Assembly: GCA_004794785.1 (NCBI GenBank)
Contig: SJOL01001578.1
Coordinates: forward strand, 6,510-70,509
Length of the DNA: 64,000 nt
From: Opisthorchis felineus
Lineage: Eukaryota > Platyhelminthes > Trematoda > Opisthorchiida > Opisthorchiidae
Direction: 5' to 3'
Part shown: in pieces, positions 1 to 12,000 of the stretch
How the letters are laid out: each line of letters opens with the position of its first letter
Position numbering within the stretch: the first letter of the stretch is position 1
Program-made: the position numbers and the translations under genes
The notes under the pieces: model-generated
Databases searched by the model: none
The model's input: only the letters and a program-made list of their open reading frames with translations
Told to the model about the DNA's origin: nothing

Positions 1-44
1 TTTTCTACGCAGTCCCCTGTACTCGCAACCCTTCAGTCGTACTT

Positions 45-127
45 TTATTTTGACTGTAATATTATGATCATGCTTGACGGTATGCCACCCACCAGTTGGG
101 AATAAACATTATTATTATTATTATTAC
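45..127 (+). mobile_element. 3' end of a retroelement with (ATT)n tail
   Basis: A segment containing TTATGATCATGC and ACCAGTTGGGA ends in a run of ATT triplets (106-126), as expected of a non-LTR retrotransposon or SINE 3' terminus. A related segment without the tail occurs at 614-673. Confidence 0.5.
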
Positions 128-429
128 TTGTTGTCACCACCCTTAGTGTGGAACCAACAATGCACTCCATTTTATTGAATATCTCCTCAATCTCACCGGG
201 CTTTACTGATCTCGTCACATTCCCTTATCTTCACAAGCTTCGACCTTCGGCAATGCCTGCGTGAAATGCCTCGTTTGCCCGTTATACACCCCACCTGGCT
301 TGTTATTTACACCCAGAGCGATCTCCAACCGGACCAGAAAAATACCTGCGATCTTACATAGTCTTTGTTCCACCTTTTCGGGTTCCCTCGGCCAACCAAA
401 AATATCCTGCTGCTCATAGAATTGCCAAT

Positions 430-673
430 CCCAGCCCAATCACCTCATACATGACGTCCGGTACGGAGCTGTCCAGAAACCGAAGTACGTCAGTGTAATG
501 ATGGCATGGAACTACCATATCCAGTTTTATAGCACACCCGTTCCCTTCCCACTCTTCGCTGGACCCTCTCGTCCACTCGTTCCATTACCCGAAATTACGA
601 ACAAATCCATGGATTATTCTGACTGTAACCTTATGATCATGCCTGACACCATGCCAACCATCAGTTGGGATGG
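430..673 (+). repeat. Second copy of the 45-127 repeat family, with a more 5' section
   Basis: 614-673 repeats the 45-105 sequence (shared TTATGATCATGC and CATCAGTTGGGA). 447-515 resembles 1636-1710 (shared TACGG.GCTGTC and GAACC.AAGTACG), so this copy extends further 5'. Identity of the element is unknown. Confidence 0.45.
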
Positions 674-677
674 ATGC

Positions 678-888
678 AAAGTGCATATCAATTGATGGGA
701 TGACTGTGGTCATTTCATCTTAAAACACCTGCGCCTTTTCCTCCTACTTAAGGATGAGTCTAATATCCGCGTATTTCAGATCGACAAGATTTTCGTCAGA
801 AGATATTTAAAAACCGGAGTTCAGAAGACACTTTAGCGTTCGTCTCATTATGTCAGCGATCACGAAATTAAGTAGAAATTGAGAATGC
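678..888 (-). mobile_element. RTE-type LINE reverse-transcriptase fragment
   Basis: Read on the minus strand: QFLLNFVIADIMRRTLKCL, then NLVDLKYAD and EMTTVIPSIDMHFA across frame breaks. The same order (FxFNFVIDxIMRRTLEGLQNP, LVDLEYADD, TKVIPSFGMHFAPTK) is found in the longer copy at 44833-45540, so this is the palm/thumb part of the same LINE family. The YADD box is damaged and stops are present. The 3' part is interrupted by the + strand repeat ending at 673. Confidence 0.75.
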
Positions 889-1627
889 TGAACTTCATAA
901 TCCGACTTCTGCAGTGCAGGAATGGAAAACAAAGATGGAAGCAACTTTTGTCGGACGCCCGTGCCGCCTGCCTGAGCTTGCCACGGTTGTTGTATATATC
1001 TCGGGCAATCCACTTATGAATCGAAAGTTCATTGATAGCCGAGGAAAAATGATAAGACTCACTAAATGCAAATGGTTTGACACCTCAGAAGCAACTCGTT
1101 TTGCAAAGCTCCACGCTTTTCTTTAGTCTAACTACGCCATTTTGAGGTCACCTAATCGTGCAAAAACGCAACACCAGCAGACAATCACGTTTTTCTCCGA
1201 TCACATGTCCCTGTGGCATCTGGGCTACCTTAGTTGTGCACAATTAAGCCAATGCAAAACCCTTATAATCACATACGCCCACACCCATTCTCATCAATCG
1301 TACACTATTGTATACACCTGCATATCGATTACCGTTTTTGAAATCGGGCAGTGTCACCTTGCTGCAGTAGTTAGAAATTGTGACCACTTTTGGCCGCCTG
1401 ACATTTCGGGCTGCAATCAAACTCGTGACATAGTGCCGACTACCGGAACTTTTTGACACTTTTTCCTATTTTGAGTCCCCAATGTAGACGCGACTGTCTT
1501 ATTGCCTCGCTTAAATTGCAGCAATGAACGACTATGCGCCCCCGACGGACCCAAGAATATTCTTGCTCCATGCTAGACTTAATTTGCCACGATTCCTCGG
1601 ACAATCCTAACAACTATGAGAACCCCA

Positions 1628-1722
1628 ACTGACTCACCCAAGATGTTCATGTACGGGGCTGTCAACGAACCCAAGTACGGCGTCGCCATGAGGTTATCGT
1701 GACTGCCATACCCGGACTAATC
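1628..1722 (+). repeat. Fragment of the same dispersed repeat
   Basis: Shares the ATGT-C-TGTACGG-GCTGTC and CCAAGTACG landmarks with 447-515. Diverged, no coding potential. Confidence 0.35.
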
Positions 1723-2796
1723 GCTTGCCCGTAGTTCAGCATACCCCTAATATTTCCGGACCGATAGTTGCATGCGCTCGCAAGACCGTCCCATCACGTT
1801 GAATTTGTTCCAGAACTACAAAGCACTGGCCATCTTTCTGTACTGTCTTCTTGCTCTGCCCACGAATTCTTTCAACGGAACTATCAAGAGATGCCTTTGA
1901 GGATACAACCTTGCCGTGCACCCGGTATAGCGCGTGGTGTCCCTCATGAAAAAAAAACAACCTGCTACCTGTGACGAATTCCTTGGACGCCTGCCGCAAC
2001 GATAGAAATTTTGTCCTCTACAGCTCCATTTTGAGTTTGCGTGAACATAGAAGGCGTAGTTATTGCTCCTGTAGTTTTCAGATTATTTCCAAATCCTGTA
2101 CAGAAGGAATCATGTGAAGGAACCGGCTTCTACACAAAATTTCCCATCGTCTTCACGGACACACCATGCGAGGCCAGTGGCAGCCAAAAATATGAATACC
2201 GCGCCCATTGTGGGTCTTGAGTACGTTTAAACAACTTCCAACAAAACTGCGGCCACATGGGGAGAAATCAAGGGTTTGAATAAATACCGTCAAATGCTAA
2301 ATTTTTATGTTAAAGTTGCCCTCCTCCGCACTATGGTTTCAGAGAATTTTCGGGTGTGCCTCTAAGGCTTGTGCCCAAGTTACCGTTATCGTTGAATTTG
2401 GTTTAATTGCCGCCGGTTAGTCGGGTATTCAGGAAAGCCCGTTTGGCCACTTTGGTGCTATTAGATTGACACGGCTTATTTACTGGGAACTTCAGCATGC
2501 ATATCTGGTTATCGTGTTGGTTTTATCACTATGTCGCTTTGCTGGATGCCATCAAATACATAAATTTGTTATGGTCAAAATTTGAACATACGACAAAGTC
2601 AATTTCGGATTGGTTGTAGGAATATGACACGATACATGTCAATCCGAGTGCATGAGCCTTTGGATCCCTACCATCACCACCACCACCACCACTACCAAAT
2701 CTGTTACATCTATTGAACTGACTTTGGAAACCGCTGCATTTGGTCGAATTAATTTTAGTTGACCTCAGAGAGTTTTCTTGCGGTCTCCTTTTGACT

Positions 2797-2827
2797 TTTT
2801 CCGGTTCACGTCATTTCCAGTTTACGA
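2797..2827 (+). promoter_or_regulatory. Splice acceptor immediately upstream of the LRRCC1 start codon
   Basis: A pyrimidine-rich stretch ends in TTTCCAG at 2820, followed by a 7-nt leader and the ATG. This is the 3' splice site either of a 5'UTR intron or of spliced-leader trans-splicing, which is common in trematodes. No upstream exon could be identified from sequence alone. Confidence 0.7.
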
Positions 2828-3096
2828 ATGGTGCAGCCTGCAGAAATATATAAAATTGACTCTGGAGTGGGTGCTCTACCTTCGGTAAAGCTTGATAAGT
2901 CAACTGCGCTTTTGAACCTCCATCACAATGGGATCGCAAAAATAGAGGCACTTGATCGCGCCATCCAACTTCAGCACTTGGACCTATCGTCAAATCTTAT
3001 CTCTAGGATGGAAGGCCTAAATGGGCTTAAACATTTACACACTTTAAATCTATCTTCGAACATTATTCGAAAGGTGGAGGGGATCGAATCGTTGCG
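2821..3096 (+). CDS. LRRCC1: LRRCC1 exon 1: start codon and first leucine-rich repeats
   Basis: The exon opens after a pyrimidine-rich tract ending in CAG at 2818-2820; the start codon is 2828-2830, and the donor is GTAGGT at 3097. It codes residues 1-89. Three SDS22-type repeats are visible (LLNLHHNGIAKIEAL, LQHLDLSSNLISRMEGL, LHTLNLSSNIIRKVEGI), matching the first repeats of human LRRCC1. This is the first in-frame Met upstream of the repeats. The exon leaves in phase 2 (CG before the intron). Confidence 0.92.
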
Positions 3097-6000
3097 GTAG
3101 GTTTACTCCCCCTAATCATTTCTTCCACGGGTTGTCGTGCTCCCTAAGCCTAAGTACGATTAACTTCGTTTTGAGTCAAGTAATGAATGGCATAAGGTTA
3201 CGTTGGAATTTCAGAGAATTCTTCCTCGACGTCAGCTAGGGATAGAACCCAGTAAGTGATCTGTCATCGGTGCCAATACAGGAAAATCATCGACCGCAGT
3301 ATCAGCGCCCCACGATGTATAATTGGAAACTATCGGAAATTCGCCGATCGTAACAAAAGCGAGAAGTAGCACGGCAACCGTTTTGTAACAACGTTTCTTA
3401 ATCAATGCGAAAGATGAGTTGTATTGTCTGTGTGCCACACTTCTGTAGGTCCCTAAAGCACTTTCCCGATTAGAGTAGCTGGTCGAATAGAAACGCGTGT
3501 ACGCAACGCATATATGCAGAGCTCCTTATGTTAGGTGTAGAATTTGAAAAAAGCTTCATATATGTAGTACTTCGACCACTAATTGCGTGGACCCGGGAGT
3601 GTTGTTGATTGTTAATCTTCGTACCACGATTTCGGGCTAACTAGAACGAAAAAGGTACTTACAGGCTATTCAATACAATGTTTATAACAGTTAAGTCTGA
3701 TAGAAACGCCTATAAGTGTACATGAAAACTTTTGTCTCAACATCCGTTTAAAAAACAATGAAGACACTATTCTTTGTGGCGGATTCTTCACGCCGTTTTT
3801 TTCGTCAGAGTTTTAGAATCATTTTCACATTACATCCATCTTTGTTAAAGTACTGGCTTAGTATGTTGCGTATGGATTCACCGAACGATGTCGCGACCTA
3901 AATGTTAAACTAAACTCAGTCTGAAAAATTTACCGGTTTCTGTGTGAACTTGTTGTCCTGTAAACCGATAGGCCGGTGTTCAGATACATCTACGGTTTAG
4001 GCTTGCTGCTTTGAGACGGGTACACCTGGAGAGAGTTCATCGATTCCATCAATGCGTTTGAACAAATTACATATTATTCCCATCTTGACTTTTATTTTTG
4101 AGCTCCCATTCAGCAGTCTGAAGATGTTCTGAGGATGGCTTCCAATCACTTATTCGTTCACTAAAACGGAGCTGTAGTATTTCGCAGTTATGCGATGAAG
4201 CCGGTGCAACCAGTGCATGTAAGCAGTGACTCGTTGAATCCATTGAGAAGTTTGGGTCAATTAAGTGGCGCTGCTGTCACTTCTCGACTGTCTAAATGGT
4301 CTTGGCGGATTGTCCTTTGTTTACGAACGTTAGACGGTAGTACTAGGCTTCGCAGATCACCTAAATCGCCTGCATACTCCATCTGGTCCGTCATCTGACG
4401 ATCAGAAGCACCCTGAAGTGTCTGTCATACCAGATAAACACCTTTTAATACGTTTGAGTTGGTCTTCTCTATGGGACGCGTACGGAAAGTCATCTAGTCC
4501 GGCATACATTAGTGACGGTTGTAATTCGCAGAGTCAGACGTCGAGGTCCTGAAGAACACGAGCTCGCTGTATGCAAAGAACAGTTTTAGGCCTTTTTGGT
4601 GTACGCCTTTATCCTTATGTCTGAACTCACTGACGTCTTGCACTGCTGAATATTTTTTATCCCCCAGAGTTTTATGGACTGTTGTCTGTCTTTCGGCTGT
4701 TGTTCCGGTGTTTTCTGTTGACGTACTGTTACAGCGTTTTGCGGTCATCTATCTTGCCAGGCTGGCACTAGATTTTCAGGTCGGAGAAAGGCAGCTGACA
4801 TGACTGAGTGGGTCGTCGACGTATACAGTGATAGGCAGGAATCCTACGGCCAGTCCTTGAAGCTTCTCTATGGCGCGGATTTTAGGTAGTAGGCGTTTCA
4901 CTAACTCGGATGGACTAGCTCGGCCAGTGGGAAAGTGATGTATCGACAGCAACAGGTTGGTGGTCATCTCGCAACTCCGTTATCAAGCGATCAGAGTGTG
5001 GTGATGCACTTGGTTAAACGCTCTGGCAAAGTTACTTAAAACTTCACCTATGTGAGTGCGCCTCCCTCAGACTGCCGTCCGAGCTTTGTGAGCGAGCGGT
5101 GAGTTGGTTTTGGACCACTTTACGATTTGCAACTGTTGCTGCTGAGCGTGTGGAAATTCACCGGACTATTTGTAAAAGGCGAAAGCCCCCTGCTGAACAT
5201 TTTCACGCGTTTTCTTGAGCTTTTATGTACATTCATTGGCTATTACACAATTGTAAACGAACACCGCTAAGCAGTTCCACAAGTTCCGTAATAAACTTCA
5301 CCTTCCATCAGACGCGGAGTGGCGTTTCGACATGACTACAGACTACTCACATGCCTCAGCATTTTTATACGCCGTTACATTGCTATCTCGGGTGCGTTCA
5401 TGAATTATTCTAGGTAGCCTAAAAACGTTTCGTCGTGGTGTCATCAGTGGGCAGTTAGGTGATGCTGATGTCACTCCAGTTGAAGACAAAACGTATGGAA
5501 GCTAATTGCCATGCTTGGCGAACAGATCAATGGCTACTTGATCAAGCACCACCCGAGTCATATAGCCGTCCGACGCTAGCCATTGTTTTATGTTCGGCGC
5601 GCATATCTGTTGGAAGCTGTTGTTTTGTTACAAATTATTTGTTTAGCGTCCTTGCATCCGTCGTGGTGGCTTTGAAGACGTGCCATATCCGATCTTGCTT
5701 ACGGCAAAGAAGTTTAAGTCTGTCTGTCTACCTCTCACTCTGTCTGTCCGTCTGTGGATTATGTGTCCTTCTGTCCATCATGCCACTTGAATGGTTGCCA
5801 CCGCCCTTCGGTTGCATACTTGTTGAATGCAGTGTTGTGTGTGGTTGCAGACGATTTCAACATCCGGAGTTTCTGACGCTCTGCAGCGTATTGCGCTGCG
5901 TCAATTTCTACCCTCCATGGATTGAAATTAGTCTGCTAACAGCATGTCGAGGATTCTAAAACTGCAGCCGAGTCTCTATCGAATCGTGGTCATTAGCAGA

Positions 6001-9000
6001 AACTATGTAGTGGGTGTCGATGTATTCAATTCTTTTGAGGCTGCCTAGAAACAGTGAGTCTAAGCAACTTTATCCGCACAGCAACTATAGTAGATAGGTT
6101 CCTGGACCATTTATGTGCGTCGGAATTCCACTACATTGCTGCAAAAGAGAACTCCTGTGGAGCTAAGCTCGATTTGTAGACTAACTTGTTCTACATGTTA
6201 GACATATTGAAATTGTACATGATGCGTTGGTTTGTCGTTACAGCTGTTTCTCGGACAATCTGCATCTACCAAAGATCAGTGTTGTTTGAGCTACGATAGT
6301 GCGGCTCACGTGAGAATACATGCTCATATTCCCAAAATTTGCCACAGAAAAACAGTTTCGATACTTGAAAACACAACTCACGCTCGCGAAAATAAGGGGG
6401 AAAGTGGTTCTAAGGTATGTGTTAAGGATGAGCGCCGCAACGTTTGTTTTGGACGATTTGAACCAAGAACGAAGCAGGTTGTTTTGTAAGTAGAAGCTGA
6501 CATACGTGAATAGAAAATCTAAGTTTGAAAAGGAAGACGGGGGTTCGCGGCATTTCATGTATCCCACAGACTCTACTCCTAAACTTTGAAGCTGGAGGTG
6601 GACACCGCCATGTGGGTGTCGTTAAAACGGCACCAGCCTTCTTGAAGACGGTAGCTGTATTACAGCATACTAGTCTATAGTCTCACAACCGTTCAAATAC
6701 ATCACTTCCAAGCTTTAAGCCCCGATATTTGGTAGAAGTCATTATGATTACAATACCTGAGTAATGCTTGATCCTGTGTCAGGAATAACTTGCCGAGTAA
6801 TTATTTGAAAACCGTTTAGCATCAGATACCTTTGATTATAATTGTTGGAGGACGTTCGGCCTGTTTCTTCGGTCATTCCCCTTCTGTAGTAAAAATTTCA
6901 CGAGTACTGTGTCTGTTCTCAAGGAAAGCCAAGTGGTTGCAGTGGGGTGTAATGCAGTAGATATTTGGGCTTGTTTACTGCAAAAACGAACAGCGTTTGC
7001 AGCAAACGTTGACCATATGCCCCCTTCACTTACAGTTGATAGGAGCTCCATGCCCACGCCATTGAAAAAGACCACAGTAGCCCCGAATATCTTCTATGAA
7101 AAATGAATATACATTCAGCTGTGTAACTTCTCTATTCACATTTATGAAGGTCTAATACTTGACGTGGTTCTTTGGATAGTTTCATATTCATGCGGCTGCT
7201 CGTGTATTCAGCATTTGGCCTTGTTCCAGACACCGTTCTTTACCTTCCGCACATGAATGCTCGCAGTACGCAAGTTTTCACCGCACCAAGCAACTTCAGA
7301 CTGATCGCTATATTCACTTGGGCATTCACATTGTTTTGACCCCCTTGTTTTTTAATGGGAGGTACTTGTGCCTCTCCAGGCAGTTTTAGCGGACGTGCCC
7401 AGATTCCGTGATGGCTGCGCTGTCGAAGTACTTTTTATTTTAGAGTTTTGGTTCCCACTTTGCTTATTGCTCGCTAAAAAGATCCCAGGTTTCTTGGCAC
7501 TCATGGGTAGATTACATTATTGGTGCCAATCTGCTAACCTGTTGCGTTCCTTCAGACGATCTGTAACAGGTATCGGTGATCCTCGTCAGCGAGGTCAGCT
7601 TCTGCTTGCTTCAGCTACTAGACCAGGTCGTCAGTGCAAATGAAACGGCCCTTATAGAACGTCAAGCGGTTTGTACGAAAAATGACCCGAATGAATTGAT
7701 CGGACCACACGTTAACCCTTCATTTTCTGAAGTCAGTCAGTATAACGATCTTCCGACGACAGCATTTGATATTCTTCTAGTGCATGAATCTTCTTGATCT
7801 TGTCATTTTGGTACTTGTTCGCCAGGCTAGAGGACGGTGTTCTAGTTCAGGACGAATTAGGACTCTAACTGGTTAGTGAAAACTATTTGTAGTTAAGTGG
7901 TCCAACGACCACCTGACTATCCATAGACCGCGTACTCTAATAGAGTCAGTCGTCTTGTTGTGCCTGGTAATACGAAACTCAGATTGTTGTATCACTCCGA
8001 CCTCCATGTTGTGCTCTGTCATGGGTAGGATAATTCACCCATATGGTATGCTTCAGCTGTTGTAATTCGTTTGTAGAGATGATGAAACATCCTTGTGCTG
8101 GCGTGCATGTTCTCATCGAGTTTTTCTTTGTTTAACCTAGTTAGATACTGCTTCAGACGTTTTGGAGCACGAAAGTGAACCACACCTTTAGAGTATCCGG
8201 AATTAACAACAGCGTGGCTCTAAAATATTGGGCATGTTTAAGAACAAAATGAATAAGAAGACCAGATACGTGCCGTTGTTTCGTGTCCAAACAACAGACC
8301 ATTCCAATACGGCTTTACTCGTTGAGGAACGCCGCCATCTACCTGGCAGCCCAACAATCCGAACCACCACCAGTCTTCTTGACGCGTATTGTGATGCACT
8401 TAGCCTGAGGTTTTCCTAAAGTACGAGCACAGAAACGGAGCCCTGCCGCTCAGTAATCTCACCAACGTTTAGAAGTTAGGTGAAACTTGATCTCCTTCAA
8501 ACCTCGTTTTGTTGAAAAACGATAAAAGCCGAGGCCGGTGGCTAGTGAATTCAGATGCATTGATGATACTTGGAATAATCCATGTGGAAATATGTACAGC
8601 CTGTATTGAAAATTCAAGGGAGTTGTGTTTGTGTTTTCATATCCTGGAATGAACTGTACTCTGCAACATCCGTCCGTCGTTTAAGCCAGCCCACTTTCCT
8701 GTGAGAGGTAATTACGGTGAAGTGTGTCACGCTCAGGTACGAAACTGAGTAGACGATATTACTGGTTCCGGGTGGTGGCTGGATAACGCCACCTTCTAGT
8801 GGAGCATCACCACCCAACCTCGACAGACCCTATATAGTTCGTCAGTTCAAGCCTCTGGGTCAGACTTCCGGCCTTATCTTGCGGTCGAAAATGATCATAC
8901 ACAATAAGAGTACCACCCGACCGTCCTAATTCCTAAAAACCCCTTTCGGCAACCTAAATATATATTTTTTTTCTCCCATCCCCTCTATTCAATTCCTCAG

Positions 9001-12000
9001 ACTCAAATTTCTGGCAACTGTGAACCCAATAACCTCAAATTTTTCTGTTTTTCCATGTACCGCTGCTTCCGTTTCGGAAGTGGGGATTGTCTTCACAGCC
9101 ACTTCTGCCTTCCCGTCCCCCTTCGACTCCATACTGCTATGTTAACGACATATTTCTAACTTATATGGTCCCAGTCTTCCGTTGGCTAGTGACTTTTTGT
9201 GTCCGTGAGTCCCATAGTGGTATTGATGTACCTCAGCTGTCCTCCATACTGAATGTAGACTGTGAAGCTACTCGACTCCGCTAGTGAACGCTGCAGTGCC
9301 GGCTATTTAGACGGTGCACACTGCTTCATCGGGCTAGTAGGCGGCATTTCTCGCGATCAGAAATTTTCGCATTCAACTAAATCTTTTTCAGCCCCATTCC
9401 CTGGTCGCAACGACGATATTTCAATTATTAATTTTGGCTGTCACTCGACGGCCCTGCTCTGTTCCTTTGGTCGATTTCTCATCATTTGGGTTCACTCAGT
9501 TTTACCCGTTGCACCAACCTCTCCATCTCTTTATACCTTCCAGTGCTACACTTCAGCCGATTGATTCTGGGACCTTAAGGATAGTCAGGCCAATTGTATA
9601 TTCTCGCAGTGACATTAAATCTGAACGACAGGATAAATCTGACAATTCTTCTTGATCATTTTTTTAAATATTCGCCTGTTATATTTCTCTCAACCAATGT
9701 TCCAGTCTACTCCCTAGGCTTCACTCATCCTTCCAAATCTGTCATCGTCACCAAGACATTTCCGTCTCCTGGTTCATCGAAGCCTCCCTGTCCGGATCAT
9801 ATTTCAACTATTCTGTCCTGAAATAGCGCTAACTGTGTTCTATCCCTTCCGCCTATCACTAGTACTAGACATCGTTCCAACCCGAACGGTTCCGCTCCAC
9901 TTTCAACTCACGTATCCAAAATTTTGGCGACTTTCGGGGCCATACAACTGTTCGACCTTGAAAGTTGTACACACCTAGGAAACAATCAATATAGGTTCAG
10001 GTCCAATCGCTTTACCGGTTGTCTGCTGGCACATGCTTCCCAACGTTGTCAGTCCGAATTAAATTTTCTGAACGGGAATGAACTGGTATGCCTCGAGTTT
10101 TGCGAGCTCCTTACCGAGTATGGCATACGGTCCTTCTTGCTAAACTACACACGCGTCATTTGCACTGTTGCTTGGAATTCCTTCAAAGGACCATTCATCA
10201 TAAGTTTGCTTCAGTAGTATTGTTTCTCGGGTCCCCAGCGTCAACGCGGAAGTTTCAAGGTCTCATTGTTATATCCCACCTCTTCGGTTTGTCAGCGATT
10301 CACCCTTGCCCGCCTCTTGCAGCGTGCATGTATTTTCAGACGATGCCAAACCAAGTATCCACCTCACTCCTCTCGCTGGTCTGTCTTGTCAGATTTGGGA
10401 CAATCCCATGTGCACCATGAGAAAACACAAAACTGGCTTTTAGGATTACTTGTCCTAACTAATTTACATCCGTCCTTACTCATACAACTCACTTCAATCA
10501 CATTACACAATTTTTGGTGTGTTTACTTCTGCACTCATCGTTTAGTGGACATCTTCCCTGGTTGTCCCACGTCGAAATAGTTTCGACCTGGGCTTCCATG
10601 AAGTTGGTTAGTTCATCCGATCCCAAAAACTATCCTCCATTCCAGATTATTCTTTGTAAGTATGAGGTCTGCTCCATAATGGAATCTCGTTGTATCGCCT
10701 GGGAGTATGCCCCTCCTTTTATTTTTGAAAGGTTGTACGCCTCGTTATCTCCCGCTTGCTGGCGATTTCCACTTTGTGAATGTGCGTTTTGTGTCTTTGG
10801 TACATCGCCATTACCAATGTAAATGCCGCTGAGAACTTGCCTTTTCATTTCTACTAGAAAAGTCATTTCACTCAACCTGCTGCTTCCAGGTATTTATGTA
10901 ACATCCACCCTTCACGTTGTTGAAAGGAGTCATCCCCTTTTTCTCAACAAACATTGGCCATGAAACAATCTGCGTCCTCCTAAATCCCTGTTACTTTCAG
11001 CTGTTCAACTCACCTTCCTGACTCTAAGAGTCGTGTTTTCTCACTCGTTATTTGCAAATCGGTTTTCCCTGCTTGATTATCAGCTGACAGCATCAATGTG
11101 CGAGATGATTATAGATGGGGTCAAGAGTGCTTGCACCTTGTACTTCAGGTATGGAAGTGCGTGTATAATGGTCGGAAGTCCACCCAAACAAACAAAGATC
11201 TACGACGCATGGTTTACGCGTGCATGTATTTGTTGCCTAACACGCCTCCGGAGGGCCGTCCTGCTTGTGCATGCTTTCTGTAAAATACACAAGTTACAGA
11301 GGCTGTCTTCATTAGTGATAAATCATCAACTGCTTCTTCTCTTTAGGAGTATCAAGTAAATCCGGTATGACATTGAGAAGTTTGTCTGTAGGAGATATTG
11401 TTCAAATCGAATGTGGACACCGGTTTAACAAATCTTACTGATGAGATTTCATTCTTGGACGATTAGGTCTGGCTGGGTGACTACGGGGTTTTGAAACGAC
11501 TACTCCAGGATTTAAAACTTCTACAATGATCCGTTGACATTGGCTGGTTGCAATACGTAGAGCGCCTGTTCGGCTGGTTAAGCCTATTGATGATCACTCG
11601 AACATCTATGAGCGGTGCGTGCTAGCAGCTTCGGTCACTTGGAATCGACCATTCCTTCTGAAAAGTAACAGTATTTATCCGGAGAAATGGCACCCTTAGT
11701 GACAAGAAGCGTAGGCGTATGGGCGTAGTTTATGAACATGCGGAACATCGTCTTTTTCGCTGGTAAATGTTATGGTATCTGGAGAAGTTCGAATTTCTGA
11801 GTCATGACATTTCTAAAGCAGTTTTGTCACAGTCGAAAATACTCCTGGTTCCAGACTGTACTCAACCCAACAACGCCCCGACAAGTAAAAGTGGTTTTAC
11901 AGGACATACTATGTCCTGCACTGTTCAGTAACTCTCGATGATCTGTGTAGCCCAAAAAATAGGCATATGTACTACCTAAGTAGCAGACAATCTCCATCTT

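Larger units (their letters stand above)
1..2820. other. Upstream flank with retroelement remnants; no gene seen
   Basis: No conserved protein apart from LINE remnants (separate entries). The minus-strand ORF at 1736-1999 has ordinary composition and no recognisable motif. A short (CAC)n run lies near 2668-2693. No convincing TATA or initiator was identified; the LRRCC1 promoter may lie here or further upstream. Confidence 0.5.

Noticed and set aside
5459..5959. 166-codon + strand ORF with many Cys, Leu and Ser
   Set aside because: It starts in a PLE terminal fragment and runs through a (TCTG)-like tract; composition reflects low-complexity DNA.
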